A stretch of DNA of 64,000 bases from JAVJUV01 sp040220415 (GTDB lineage Bacteria; Pseudomonadota; Alphaproteobacteria; Rhodobacterales; Rhodobacteraceae): positions 3,820 to 67,819 of the forward strand of contig JAVJUV010000025.1 in assembly GCA_040220415.1 (NCBI GenBank), in the 5' to 3' direction. Below are positions 25,802-34,416 of this stretch, piece after piece. Every line of letters starts with the position of its first letter. Positions within the stretch are counted from its first letter, which is position 1. Below the pieces are notes generated by a model. It was not told the DNA's origin, did no database searches, and worked only from the letters and a program-made list of their open reading frames with translations. The position numbers and the translations under genes are program-made.

Positions 25802-26598
25802 CTCTCTCCCCCGATAACCTTGCGGCGCAGGACCGTTCCGGCCTGCTCGACCGCTATGACGACGACCGCGATCATCAGAATGACGGTCATCGCGGTCTGA
25901 TAATCGAACAGATCGAATCCCACCTTGAGCTCGATTCCGATTCCCCCTGCTCCGACGAGGCCCAGGATGGTCGAGGACCGGACCGCCTTTTCCAGACCGA
26001 AGAGCGCGGTGGAAATGAAAGCCGGCATTGCTGCAGGAATGATCGCGGTCGCCGCGATGTCGAGTTTTTTCGCACCGGTCGCGGTCAGCGCTTCCGCCGG
26101 ACCGGGATCAACGTTTTCCATGTCATCCGCGAAGAACCTTGCGCAGAAGCCAAGGGTGTCCATCATGATCGCCAGAAGGCCAGCAAAGGGGCCAAGGCCC
26201 ACCGCAACAACGAAGACCAGAGCCCATGCAAGATCCGGAACAGCCCGGATGAAGCCGAGAAAGGCACGGACAGCAGCGTTGACCGCGCGTCCCGCGACAA
26301 CGCCGCGGGCTGCCAGAAGCGCGAATGGCACCGAAAAGATTACGCCAAGCGCAGCGCCAGCCACCGCGATCTGAAGGGTTTCAACCATTTTCCAGGAGAG
26401 CGAGGACAGCCTGTCCGTCGAGGGCGGCCATGCGCGAGAGAAGAAATCCGCAAGCCGGGGGCCGGATTTAAGCGCCTTCTCGAGGGAAAAGCCTGCCCCG
26501 TCCAGCGACCAGACGAGTATCGCGACGCCAAAGGCGTAGCCGAGAAAACTGAACGCCGAAGGACGCTCGAACCGGGAGGGGAGCGCGACATCAGTCAT
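25798..26598 (-). CDS. phnE: Phosphonate-type ABC transporter permease (system A)
   Basis: The 266-residue membrane protein of the PhnE type has about six membrane segments and the EAA-like loop PAEALTATGAKKLDIAATAIIPAAMPAFISTALFGLEKAVRSSTILGLVGAGGIG (near 165-220), whose RSSTILGxxGAGGIG end is a PhnE hallmark. It overlaps the ATPase gene by 8 bp and the methyltransferase gene by 4 bp. System A has a single permease, likely a homodimer, unlike systems B and C, which have two. Confidence 0.88.
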   Translation of the reverse strand: MTDVALPSRFERPSAFSFLGYAFGVAILVWSLDGAGFSLEKALKSGPRLADFFSRAWPPSTDRLSSLSWKMVETLQIAVAGAALGVIFSVPFALLAARGVVAGRAVNAAVRAFLGFIRAVPDLAWALVFVVAVGLGPFAGLLAIMMDTLGFCARFFADDMENVDPGPAEALTATGAKKLDIAATAIIPAAMPAFISTALFGLEKAVRSSTILGLVGAGGIGIELKVGFDLFDYQTAMTVILMIAVVVIAVEQAGTVLRRKVIGGER

Positions 26599-27376
26599 AA
26601 AGCCGCCTCAGGTCGGTTCGGGTCAGATCACCGGGCGATGCGTCAATCGCGATGGATCCGTTCTGAAGTCCGAGCACGCGGTCGCCGTATTGCAAAGCGT
26701 GTTCCATTTGATGCGACGTGAAGATCACCGTCACGCCCTCTTGCCTCACCAGTCGAAAGAACAACGCCATGACCTCTTCGCCCGCAGCCGGGTCCAGGGA
26801 TGCGCAGGGTTCATCGGCAATCAGGAAACGTGGTTTCGCCACCAGTGCGCGGGCTATTGCGACCCTCTGGCTTTGCCCGCCCGACAACGAGTCGGCCCGG
26901 CGCAGTGCCAGATCCGCCAGACCGACCTTCGCCAGAGCTGCAAGCGCGGCATCGCGGGCTTCCTCCGGCGCGATGCTCTGAAGCCAGTAGCGCGGGCCGC
27001 TGAAACTGCCGAGCAACCCGTGGATGACGTTGGACAGGACGGAGAGGCGCGGCACGAGATTGTGCTTCTGCGCCACGAGACCTGTCCGAGCGCGCAGTGC
27101 GCGCGCCTGGCCCGAAGATAGCCTCGAAATGTCGTCTCCCAGCAAGCGCACGGATCCCGCGTCGATCGGCAGGAGGCCGAGACAGCACCTCAAAAGGGTC
27201 GATTTCCCCGTGCCATTGGACCCGACAAGGGCGACGGAAGCGCCGCGCACCACTTCGAAAGCAAGATCGGAGAAGATCGGTGCGGCCCGACCGAAAGACT
27301 TGGTCAGGCCGCTGACGGACAGGTCCGTCGTCCTTTCATCCGCTCGGGCCGCTAGGGCCCGGTCCAAAGGCATCAC
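26591..27376 (-). CDS. phnC: Phosphonate-type ABC transporter ATPase (system A)
   Basis: The 261-residue ATPase has Walker A LVGSNGTGKSTLL (near 50), Q-loop GLVAQKHNLVPRLSVLSNVIHG (a PhnC-like Q-loop), signature LSGGQSQRVAIARALV and Walker B FLIADEPCASLDP. The GSNGTGKS form of Walker A and the shorter length set it apart from the B and C ATPases, supporting an old divergence rather than recent duplication. It overlaps phnD-A by 4 bp. Confidence 0.88.
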   Translation of the reverse strand: MMPLDRALAARADERTTDLSVSGLTKSFGRAAPIFSDLAFEVVRGASVALVGSNGTGKSTLLRCCLGLLPIDAGSVRLLGDDISRLSSGQARALRARTGLVAQKHNLVPRLSVLSNVIHGLLGSFSGPRYWLQSIAPEEARDAALAALAKVGLADLALRRADSLSGGQSQRVAIARALVAKPRFLIADEPCASLDPAAGEEVMALFFRLVRQEGVTVIFTSHQMEHALQYGDRVLGLQNGSIAIDASPGDLTRTDLRRLYD

Positions 27377-28248
27377 TCGCCGATGAAGTTGTCGAACTGC
27401 GGATAGCCCGCATTCGAGTACATCGAGCGCACATAGTCATAGGCATTGTCCTCGATGGCGACGAGGTCCATGCCGCGGTACTTTTCGTTCTCCTCGTGCG
27501 TCAGGATCGCGGCGATGATTCCCTCCTTGTTCTCGAGGATCGAGTTACGAACCTTCTCGGCCGCCTTGGCAGGCACGTGCGCGCCGACCATTATCATGTC
27601 GTTTGGAAGGTCGCCCGAGCGACCCAGCATCTTGAAAAAGCCGTAGGGAACGCTCTCGTCCTTGGCGCGCGGGCCTTCCATCCAGCTCGTGGCGTTGGTG
27701 CCGATGGCGTCGACGTCGCCGTTCTTCAACGCCTCGTGCGCGATGTTGCGTGACGTGTAGGTCGGCTCGATGTCGTTCACCGGATCGATGCCGTAGTCGG
27801 CGACCAGTTGCATCGGGCACAGCATGTTCGACGTCGAGCCGATGTCGCCAAAAGCGATCTTCTTGGCCTTGAGATCCTGCATTGTGTTGATGCCGCTGTC
27901 GGCGCGGACAACGATCGCACAGTGATAATCGGGACGGCCAAGACCGATGAGCGGGGTGGCGTTCGTCAACTTGTTTATCACGACGTACTCGGCCGGGCCG
28001 GAGATCACGAAGTCGACGGTTTCGCCCCGCAAGGCCTCGGCGGCGGCCGTGCGTGAATTGACCGGGAAGAACTCGAAGGTATCGCCGGTGGCTTCTTCAA
28101 GAGCGGCCTTGAATCCGCCCCACTCGGTCTGAAGGCGCTCGAGTCCTTCAACATCGGTCACGGCCAGTTGCCAGGTCTCGGCGGCGGCGGATGTGGCGAG
28201 AAGAGCTGCGGCTGCGGTAGCGGAGTAGATGATGCTGCGGATGGACAT
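27373..28248 (-). CDS. phnD: Phosphonate-type periplasmic binding protein (system A)
   Basis: The 291-residue protein starts at ATG 28246-28248 behind GGGAGACAGG, with a signal peptide (MSIRSIIYSATAAAALLATS, cleaved near AAA-ETW). The mature part follows the PhnD/PtxB fold: AAAEALRGETVDFVISGPAEYVVINK, then LKAKKIAFGDIGSTSNMLCPMQLV, similar to the SxSG..P anion-binding loop of phosphonate, phosphite and methylphosphonate receptors. It is quite different in sequence from PhnD-B and PhnD-C, so a different ligand is likely. It leads operon A behind a Pho box. Confidence 0.85.
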   Translation of the reverse strand: MSIRSIIYSATAAAALLATSAAAETWQLAVTDVEGLERLQTEWGGFKAALEEATGDTFEFFPVNSRTAAAEALRGETVDFVISGPAEYVVINKLTNATPLIGLGRPDYHCAIVVRADSGINTMQDLKAKKIAFGDIGSTSNMLCPMQLVADYGIDPVNDIEPTYTSRNIAHEALKNGDVDAIGTNATSWMEGPRAKDESVPYGFFKMLGRSGDLPNDMIMVGAHVPAKAAEKVRNSILENKEGIIAAILTHEENEKYRGMDLVAIEDNAYDYVRSMYSNAGYPQFDNFIGE

Positions 28249-28305
28249 GTCCTGTCTCCCTGACTTGTTTGGCGATTGCAGACGCGGCCCTGCTACGGGC
28301 CTTGC

Positions 28306-28323
28306 ATGACAAATCGGTGACAA
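28306..28323 (-). promoter_or_regulatory. Pho box upstream of phnD-A
   Basis: On the minus strand TTGTCAC-CGAT-TTGTCAT gives two near-consensus PhoB heptamers with the standard 4-bp spacer. It ends about 58 bp before the phnD-A start and lies in the divergent region shared with phnC-B, whose own upstream region (28324-28471) shows only weak TGTCACG-like half-sites. Confidence 0.7.
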
Positions 28324-28471
28324 CTTCCGCAGGAATTCCACGCGGCAAGCGCCGCGTTTTCCGGCCCATTAGCAACGCGAATACCATGTCACGGACCATT
28401 GAGAATTCTGAATCGAAAACGTCACGGAACGGACAACTGCCCGTCATCGAATCTGCTCATGGTCCCGCCTC

Positions 28472-29272
28472 ATGATGGACCGAGACCTCAAGCTTGAAGG
28501 CGTGACCCGGCGTTTCGACGAGACACTTGCCGTCGACGACGTGACCCTGAGGATCCCCGACGGACAATTCGTCGGCCTGATCGGCAGATCGGGCGCCGGA
28601 AAATCAACCCTTCTGCGCCTAATCAATCGCCTCGTCGAGCCGAGCATGGGTTCGATTGCCTTCGGCGACAGGGAAGTGACCGCACTTCGCGGAGCCGCGC
28701 TGCGCCAATGGCGGCGCGACTGCGCGATGATCTTTCAACAGTTCAACCTCGTCGATCGCCTTGACGTCTTGACGAATGTCCTGGTCGGACGCCTGTCGAA
28801 CCACGGCTTTCTGACCTCGATGGCTATGCGATTTTCCGACGAAGAGCGGGCCGAGGCGATACATGCGCTGGATCGGCTCGATCTGGTTCCCCAAGCCTTG
28901 CAACGCGCCGGCACGCTTTCGGGCGGGCAGCAGCAGCGGGTAGCCATCGCGCGCGCGCTTGTTCAGCGGCCGCGCATCATGCTGGCGGACGAACCAATCG
29001 CTTCGCTCGACCCCGGCAATGCGACCCGGGTGATGGAGGCGCTTCGGACCATCAATCGTCAAGACGGTCTGACCGTTCTCGTCAACCTGCACACACTGGA
29101 TACGGCACGCGAGTATTGCGAGCGCATCATCGCCATGCGCCAGGGCCGCGTGATGTTCGACGGCACAGCCCGACAACTGACAAACGATGTCGTTCGCGAC
29201 ATCTATGGCAGCGACGGGCTTGCGGAATTCAACGAGGCGGTCACCTCGACCAAGGCGCTGGTCACCGCATGA
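28472..29272 (+). CDS. phnC: Phosphonate ABC transporter ATPase (system B)
   Basis: The 266-residue PhnC has Walker A LIGRSGAGKSTLLRLINRL (near 33), Q-loop CAMIFQQFNLVDRLDVLTNVLVGRL, signature LSGGQQQRVAIARALV and Walker B IMLADEPIASLDP, all typical of phosphonate importers. It is divergent from phnD-A and the first gene of phnC-phnD-phnE1-phnE2-transglutaminase-acyltransferase. ATG 28472 and ATG 28475 are both possible. Confidence 0.92.
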   Translation: MMDRDLKLEGVTRRFDETLAVDDVTLRIPDGQFVGLIGRSGAGKSTLLRLINRLVEPSMGSIAFGDREVTALRGAALRQWRRDCAMIFQQFNLVDRLDVLTNVLVGRLSNHGFLTSMAMRFSDEERAEAIHALDRLDLVPQALQRAGTLSGGQQQRVAIARALVQRPRIMLADEPIASLDPGNATRVMEALRTINRQDGLTVLVNLHTLDTAREYCERIIAMRQGRVMFDGTARQLTNDVVRDIYGSDGLAEFNEAVTSTKALVTA

Positions 29273-29311
29273 CATTTCCATTCGCCAAAACCAAACAGGG
29301 GGAATAGACCC

Positions 29312-30232
29312 ATGAAACTACTTACCACCGCGGCCCTCGCTGCTCTTGTCGCCGCGCCGGCCTTTGCCGCGGATGACTGGAAACAGGACTACCAGATCAT
29401 CAAGTTCGGCATCCTTTCGGGCGAAAACGAGCAGGACCGGATCGCGCGCAACGAACCTCTTCGCCTTTACCTCGAGACCGAGCTTGGCGTGAGCGTCGAG
29501 ATCTTCACGGCCGGCAATTACGATGGCGTCATCCAGGCGATGGCCGCGGATCAGATCGAGATCGCGCGTCTTGGCAGCTCGGCTTATGCCGCCGCCTACA
29601 CAGCAACGGATGGTGGAGTGGTGCCCTTTCTCTCGGTCGTGAAAAAGGATGGAAACACCGGCTATCGCTCGATCGTGGTAACCCGTTGCGACAGCGGCAT
29701 CAAAAGCCTCGAAGACGCCAAGGGCAAGGTCCACGCCTTCGCCGACCCCGACAGCACCTCGGGCTATGCCGTGCCCTACTTCAACATGAAAGAAAAACTG
29801 GGCATCGATCCGGCGAGCTATTTCCAGGCGGTGCCGTTCTCGGGCAGCCACGAGGCGGGCGTCTCGGGTGTGGTCAACGGGACTTTCGACACGGCGTCGA
29901 CCTATCAGAACAGTGACGTCGACGGCATTCCGCAGCGCATGGTCTCGAAAGGCATGATCGACGACGGCCTCGTCTGCACCGTCTGGGAGAGCCCGGAAAT
30001 CACCGTCGGTCCCTGGACCGCGCGTTCGAACATCCCCCAGGAGATGATCGACGACATCGAAGCGGCGCTGATGGCCTTCCCCGAAAAAGACCCCGAAGGC
30101 TTCAAGGCACATTCCTCGTTCGATCCCGCCGATCCGAACCCCGATGTCGGGTTCTTCAAGGTCGACCACGAGCGCTATCAGTGGATCGTCGAGATGCGCC
30201 AGTGGCTGAAAGATCAGCGCCGCGGCAGCTGA
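29312..30232 (+). CDS. phnD: Phosphonate ABC transporter binding protein (system B)
   Basis: A 306-residue periplasmic protein with a signal peptide cleaved near FAA-DDW. PhnD-family segments include FGILSGENEQDRIARNEPLRLYLE, GVIQAMAADQIEIARLGSSAYAAAY, the anion loop FADPDSTSGYAVPYFNM and FSGSHEAGVSGVVNGTFD. The ARLGSSAYA and DSTSGY motifs coordinate the phosphonate group in this family. It shares these with PhnD-C (WLGASAYAATY, DPNSTSGY), so B and C are closer to each other than to A. Confidence 0.92.
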   Translation: MKLLTTAALAALVAAPAFAADDWKQDYQIIKFGILSGENEQDRIARNEPLRLYLETELGVSVEIFTAGNYDGVIQAMAADQIEIARLGSSAYAAAYTATDGGVVPFLSVVKKDGNTGYRSIVVTRCDSGIKSLEDAKGKVHAFADPDSTSGYAVPYFNMKEKLGIDPASYFQAVPFSGSHEAGVSGVVNGTFDTASTYQNSDVDGIPQRMVSKGMIDDGLVCTVWESPEITVGPWTARSNIPQEMIDDIEAALMAFPEKDPEGFKAHSSFDPADPNPDVGFFKVDHERYQWIVEMRQWLKDQRRGS

Positions 30233-30244
30233 CAACAGTAACGC

Positions 30245-30267
30245 AGGGGCCGCATCACGCGGCCCCT
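30245..30267 (+). terminator. Hairpin between phnD-B and phnE1-B
   Basis: A perfect 9-bp stem (AGGGGCCGC/GCGGCCCCT) with a 5-nt loop starts 12 bp after phnD. There is little U-run, so partial termination or mRNA protection is likely, favouring binding-protein expression. Confidence 0.55.
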
Positions 30268-30278
30268 CCCCAATCACC

Positions 30279-31217
30279 ATGACCAGCCTCGCAGAAATAA
30301 CCGGCGTCTCGATAACGCCCTCAGCGGTCTCGACTTTCGAGGCCGACTTCGCCCGTGTCCGGCGGCGGGCCCGCGTCAACTGGGTCATTGGAACGGCGAT
30401 TTTCCTGATCCTCTTTTCGCTGACCGCCTGGCTGGGAGACTTCTTCAAGGTCACTCAACTGACCATGCCTGACGGAAGTCGCGAATGGCGCTGGATTCTT
30501 CCCGCCGGCCTGCCGCGTCTTGGCGAGTTCATCGAGAAGACGATCCCGGTTCTCCGCTGGGAAAGTCTGGCCAGCGACCTCTCCGAGTGGTTCTGGCGCT
30601 GGCAGATTTGGCTGAAACTGCTGATCGAAACCATTCTGATCGCCTTCATGGCCACGACCTTCGGCGTGATCGGCGGGTTTCTTCTATCTTTTCCGGCGTC
30701 GCGCAACCTGGCCCCGAACCTATGGGTTCTGTGGATATGTCGCCGTTATCTGGAGATTGCACGCACCGTGCCCGATCTCGTCTGGGCATTGATCTTCGTG
30801 TTCTGCTTCGGCGTCGGCCCCTTGGCGGGCGTTCTGGCCGTCGGGCTTCATTCCTGCGGCGCGCTTGGAAAGCTGTACTCGGAAGTGAATGAAAACATTG
30901 ACATGCGACCGCTTGAAGGCGTCAAGGCAGCCGGCGGATCATGGTTCGACCAGATCCGTTACGGCGCCGTTCCCCAAGTCATGCCGAACATCATCAGCTA
31001 CACGCTTCTGCGTTTCGAGATCAACGTGCGGTCGTCCTCGATCATCGGATACGTCGGAGCCGGCGGGCTGGGGCAGGAATTCCGCACCGCCATGAGCTTT
31101 CAGGAATACACCGACCTGTCGGCTCTGTTCCTCATCATTTTCGCGACCGTGATCCTGATCGACACGATTTCCGAGAAGATCCGTCATCGGATCATCGGCA
31201 TGGAGGGTCACGCATGA
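30279..31217 (+). CDS. phnE: Phosphonate ABC transporter permease 1 (system B)
   Basis: The 312-residue PhnE has a membrane segment near 40-60, a periplasmic segment of roughly 60 residues, then a five-helix BPD_transp_1 core ending VRSSSIIGYVGAGGLGQEFRTAM (near 250-272). ENIDMRPLEGVKAAGGSWFDQIRYGAVPQVMPN is the EAA loop. The stop overlaps the start of the second permease (ATGA), so a PhnE1/PhnE2 heterodimer is likely. Confidence 0.9.
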   Translation: MTSLAEITGVSITPSAVSTFEADFARVRRRARVNWVIGTAIFLILFSLTAWLGDFFKVTQLTMPDGSREWRWILPAGLPRLGEFIEKTIPVLRWESLASDLSEWFWRWQIWLKLLIETILIAFMATTFGVIGGFLLSFPASRNLAPNLWVLWICRRYLEIARTVPDLVWALIFVFCFGVGPLAGVLAVGLHSCGALGKLYSEVNENIDMRPLEGVKAAGGSWFDQIRYGAVPQVMPNIISYTLLRFEINVRSSSIIGYVGAGGLGQEFRTAMSFQEYTDLSALFLIIFATVILIDTISEKIRHRIIGMEGHA

Positions 31218-32065
31218 CGCAGCACAGTGTCACCTCCGCACGCACTCTTGTTCCCGCGGCTTTCGAGACCCCTTTGCCGGAGCGTCTGGCCCGTACCGTA
31301 TTCTGGACCGTCTTCGTGGGACTTTTTGTCTATTGCCTCTGGGTTTTCGATTTCTCGCCCGCCAGAATTGCGGAAGGGCTCACGCGGCTGGGCCGGGTCA
31401 TGTCGTTCATGTTCCCTCCACATGTCTGGACAACGTGGGAGGCGTTTTCGGAGGTACTGAACGGTCTTGGCGAAACGCTGGCCATGGCATTCCTTGGAAC
31501 CGTTATTGGCGCCATCTTCGCCTTTCCGCTTTCGTTCCTCGGAGCAAAGAACATCAACAGGTTCTGGCCTCTCAGGTTCTCGATGCGCCGCGGCTACGAT
31601 GTCATCCGCGCTTTCGAGACGCTGATCCTGGCTCTTATCTTCATCCGCGCATTCGGCCTTGGTCCCTTGCCCGGCATTCTGGCCATCGCCGTCAGCGAGA
31701 TAGGAACCTTCTCGAAACTCTTTTCCGAGGCGATAGAGAACACCTCCAGCAAGCCAGTGGACGGCATCAAGGCCGCAGGCGGATCGCGGCTGCAGCAAAT
31801 CCGGTTCGGCGTCATGCCTCAGGTCAGCCCGGTGATCCTGTCCATCCTGCTCTACAATTTCGAGTCAAACGTTCGCTCAGGTACAATCCTAGGAATCGTT
31901 GGCGCGGGAGGCATCGGTTTCCTTTTGTCGGATCGCATCGCGGCGTACAAATGGGACGAAGCCTGGTCGATCATCTTCCTGATCATAGCGATGGTCTATG
32001 TGATCGATGCGATCTCGGCCCGTCTTCGCGAGCGGATCATCGGAAAATGGGAGCCGGCTCAATGA
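31214..32065 (+). CDS. phnE: Phosphonate ABC transporter permease 2 (system B)
   Basis: The 283-residue PhnE runs from ATG 31214 (MTQHSVTSARTLVPAAFE), overlapping the upstream stop; a longer frame from 30941 is a shadow of permease 1. The core includes ENTSSKPVDGIKAAGGSRLQQIRFGVMPQVSP (EAA loop) and VRSGTILGIVGAGGIGFLLSDRI. It ends in an ATGA overlap with the transglutaminase-like gene, tying that gene to the transport operon. Confidence 0.9.
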   Translation: MTQHSVTSARTLVPAAFETPLPERLARTVFWTVFVGLFVYCLWVFDFSPARIAEGLTRLGRVMSFMFPPHVWTTWEAFSEVLNGLGETLAMAFLGTVIGAIFAFPLSFLGAKNINRFWPLRFSMRRGYDVIRAFETLILALIFIRAFGLGPLPGILAIAVSEIGTFSKLFSEAIENTSSKPVDGIKAAGGSRLQQIRFGVMPQVSPVILSILLYNFESNVRSGTILGIVGAGGIGFLLSDRIAAYKWDEAWSIIFLIIAMVYVIDAISARLRERIIGKWEPAQ

Positions 32066-32892
32066 GTTTCACGGTCGAGGTCACGGTGCCCTGCGGTACG
32101 GGTCTGCTGCTGGCCCCTCAGGGTTTGTCCAGCCCTGCCGGAACCTTGGCCGCTCTCGAAGTTACGGGGGCAGACACCCGCGAGATACGCGAGAGCGAAA
32201 CCGGTCAGACCGCAATCGTGGCGGAGCAGTCGGGAAATGAGACCGTGTTCCGATATTCCTTCGATTGCCGTCCTCATCCCTATCCGGACGCCATGTTTCG
32301 CCCAACGAACTCCCGGTACGTGCGGACAGCCGACACGCTTATCGAAGAAACGCGCGACATGGCGCGGGGCGCAACCGGACTAGAAGCCGCGCAGCGTATC
32401 GCCTGCGAGGTAGCCGAGCGGTTCACCTATGGGCATCCCGTGAAAAGGTTCAATGACGGCCTGGATCATGTTCCCGCCGTCGGTTGCGGTCTGACCGAAG
32501 GTTCCTGCGTCGACATCAACACCTACTTAATCGCAGCATTACGCGCCAACGGCATCGAAGCGGGATATGTCACAGGCTATTTCTTTCCCGCCGAGAAGGG
32601 AGACTGGTGCGAGGACATGCATTGCTGGGTTGTCACGCGGATCGGGCGAGAAACGCAGGAATGGGATATTGCTCATCACCTGAAAATTGGCACGCGGGAT
32701 ATCCGCCCGATGCGGAACCCCAAACCCGGCTTCCGACTGGCCATGGCGCATTCGATGGGGCTGAGTTTCCCTGGACTAGGCATCAGGGACCTGAAGCTTA
32801 TTGCAGAACCCATGCGCGTGGGCGGCGGCGGAGCGGCACGCATCCACGGCCTTGGCATCCGACTTGCGAAGACCGAGGCGCCGGTCTTTTGA
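32062..32892 (+). CDS. Transglutaminase-like cysteine protease-fold protein in phosphonate operon B
   Basis: The 276-residue cytoplasmic-looking protein (no signal peptide) has a beta-rich N-terminal domain (about 1-95) and a transglutaminase-like core. The catalytic triad is visible: Cys in EGSCVDINTYLIAALRANGI (near 153), His in DMHCWVVTRI (near 191) and Asp in EWDIAHH (near 204). This bacterial subfamily may cleave or form amide bonds on small substrates or peptides. It is coupled by 4-bp overlaps to permease 2 upstream and to a hexapeptide acyltransferase downstream. A role in opening an amide-linked phosphonate, or in modifying one, is inference from context; it could instead be an unrelated passenger. 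Confidence 0.8.
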   Translation: MSFTVEVTVPCGTGLLLAPQGLSSPAGTLAALEVTGADTREIRESETGQTAIVAEQSGNETVFRYSFDCRPHPYPDAMFRPTNSRYVRTADTLIEETRDMARGATGLEAAQRIACEVAERFTYGHPVKRFNDGLDHVPAVGCGLTEGSCVDINTYLIAALRANGIEAGYVTGYFFPAEKGDWCEDMHCWVVTRIGRETQEWDIAHHLKIGTRDIRPMRNPKPGFRLAMAHSMGLSFPGLGIRDLKLIAEPMRVGGGGAARIHGLGIRLAKTEAPVF

Positions 32893-33500
32893 AACGTCTT
32901 TCCGAAGACCCCACGGTGCACGAAACCTCAACCGTGATCGATTGCCGGTTGGGCCGCTGGACCGAGATTTATGCCCATGTGACCCTGCGGGAAGTCGATT
33001 TCGGCGACTATTCCTACATCGTGAAGCACGGCAATGCCGTTTGGTCGACCATCGGAAAGTTCTGTTCGATCGCCGAAGGCGCGCGCATCAACCCCGGCAA
33101 TCACGCGACATGGCGCGTCTCACAGCATCATTTCACCTATCGCGCGGCGCAGTATGATCTGGGCGCCGACGACGACGCGTTTTTCCAATGGCGAAAGGAT
33201 CACTGGGTCACCATCGGCCATGACGTCTGGATCGGACATGGTGTGACGATCCTGCCGGGCGTCACGGTGGGCTCGGGCGCCGTCATCGGAGCGGGCGCGG
33301 TGGTGACGAGGGATGTCGCGCCCTATTCGATCGTGGGCGGCGTGCCGGCACGACCGATCCGGGCACGATTTCCGGCCACGGTGGCCGAGACACTTGAAGA
33401 ACTCGCCTGGTGGGACTGGGATCAGGAAAAACTCGCGTCAGCCCTTCCCGATATTCGGGCGCTATCGGTTGAACGGTTTATCGAGAAGTATGCCACGTAA
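32889..33500 (+). CDS. Hexapeptide-repeat acyltransferase 1, phosphonate-operon type
   Basis: A 203-residue left-handed beta-helix acyltransferase from a TTG at 32889 that overlaps the previous stop (TTGA). It has HWVTIGHDVWIGHGVTILPGVTVGSGAVIGAGAVVTRDVAPYSIVGGVPARPIR, as in xenobiotic/chloramphenicol acetyltransferases, with the catalytic His in the NPGNHATWR loop. It is a clear paralogue of 44343-44960: both end in a LAWWDW-x-LPD-x-LS-x-F-EKY pattern. Proteins of this type recur in phosphonate loci and presumably acetylate an aminophosphonate or an intermediate, filling the role of PhnO. The 3' end overlaps the convergent LysR gene by 23 bp. Confidence 0.85.
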   Translation: MKRLSEDPTVHETSTVIDCRLGRWTEIYAHVTLREVDFGDYSYIVKHGNAVWSTIGKFCSIAEGARINPGNHATWRVSQHHFTYRAAQYDLGADDDAFFQWRKDHWVTIGHDVWIGHGVTILPGVTVGSGAVIGAGAVVTRDVAPYSIVGGVPARPIRARFPATVAETLEELAWWDWDQEKLASALPDIRALSVERFIEKYAT

Positions 33501-34362
33501 CATCGCCTGCGATTTCGAGAAATTCGCGCACAAGGCGCAAGTCCTCCTTTCCCGCGGGAACAGTCAGGCAGATATCGAAAACTTCCGTCAGTTCCCGCAC
33601 CGGACGCCAGACCAGAAGTTCGCTATCGGCGGTCGCCCCCTCGAGAAACAATCCGACGCCTATGTTCTGCAGAATGGCCTCCTTGAGTAGCGGGAAGGTC
33701 GTGAGGCGGATCATGCGCCGAGGCGTCAGCCCTGCGGCCGCAAGCGCGTTGCCAACGACACGCTCCGTGAGCGACCCCGTCTCGGGAAGCAGCAAAACCT
33801 CGCTCGCCAAATCCGCAAGGCTGAGCGCCGGCGCCTTCGCAAGAGGATTCTCGGACGAGAGATACGCCCCGTAGACCGTCGTTCCGATCTTTTGCGAAAC
33901 CCAATGCGACGAGGATTGGGGTGCCGTCAGCACCGCCACGTCGATCTTGCGGGACTGGAGAAGCTCGACGGAAGTCGTCCAGTCTACCACGGTGAAATCG
34001 ATCTTCACGTTCGGCCGTATGCCGAGAAAAGCCGAGATCAGGCGAAGCGCGGGCAACGGCGCATTGCCGATGATCACAAGCTGGCCGTCCTCGCCATTCA
34101 CGTACCCGCTTAGCTTCTCGTCAAAGAGTTTCTGAAGATCCGCCTGCTTGTCCGCGATCAGGAATACGTCCTGACCCGTTGGAGTCAGGGAGAAGCCTTC
34201 TCGGTCACGGACGAGCAGTTTCGCGCCGAATGCCTCTTCGAGCTTCTTGATACGCTGGGATACCGCCGATTGAGTCAAACCAAGCCCGCGCGCGGCAGCC
34301 GAAACGCTGCCCACCCGAACGACATGCGCAAACGCCACAAGGTTCCCAATGTTCGAATCCAC
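33478..34362 (-). CDS. LysR-family transcriptional regulator
   Basis: The 294-residue protein has an N-terminal winged HTH (about 5-62: VGSVSAAARGLGLTQSAVSQRIKKLEEAFGAKLLVRD) and a periplasmic-binding-protein-like effector domain (about 90-290). It is transcribed convergently to operon B, overlapping its last gene. LysR proteins in phosphonate loci often control aminoethylphosphonate use, which would fit the nearby acyltransferase, but no operator was identified. Confidence 0.88.
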   Translation of the reverse strand: MDSNIGNLVAFAHVVRVGSVSAAARGLGLTQSAVSQRIKKLEEAFGAKLLVRDREGFSLTPTGQDVFLIADKQADLQKLFDEKLSGYVNGEDGQLVIIGNAPLPALRLISAFLGIRPNVKIDFTVVDWTTSVELLQSRKIDVAVLTAPQSSSHWVSQKIGTTVYGAYLSSENPLAKAPALSLADLASEVLLLPETGSLTERVVGNALAAAGLTPRRMIRLTTFPLLKEAILQNIGVGLFLEGATADSELLVWRPVRELTEVFDICLTVPAGKEDLRLVREFLEIAGDVTWHTSR

Positions 34363-34416
34363 GGTTGCAGTCTGCCCGGAGATGGATTCGGAATTGTGAC
34401 ACCGATCACTCGGTGG

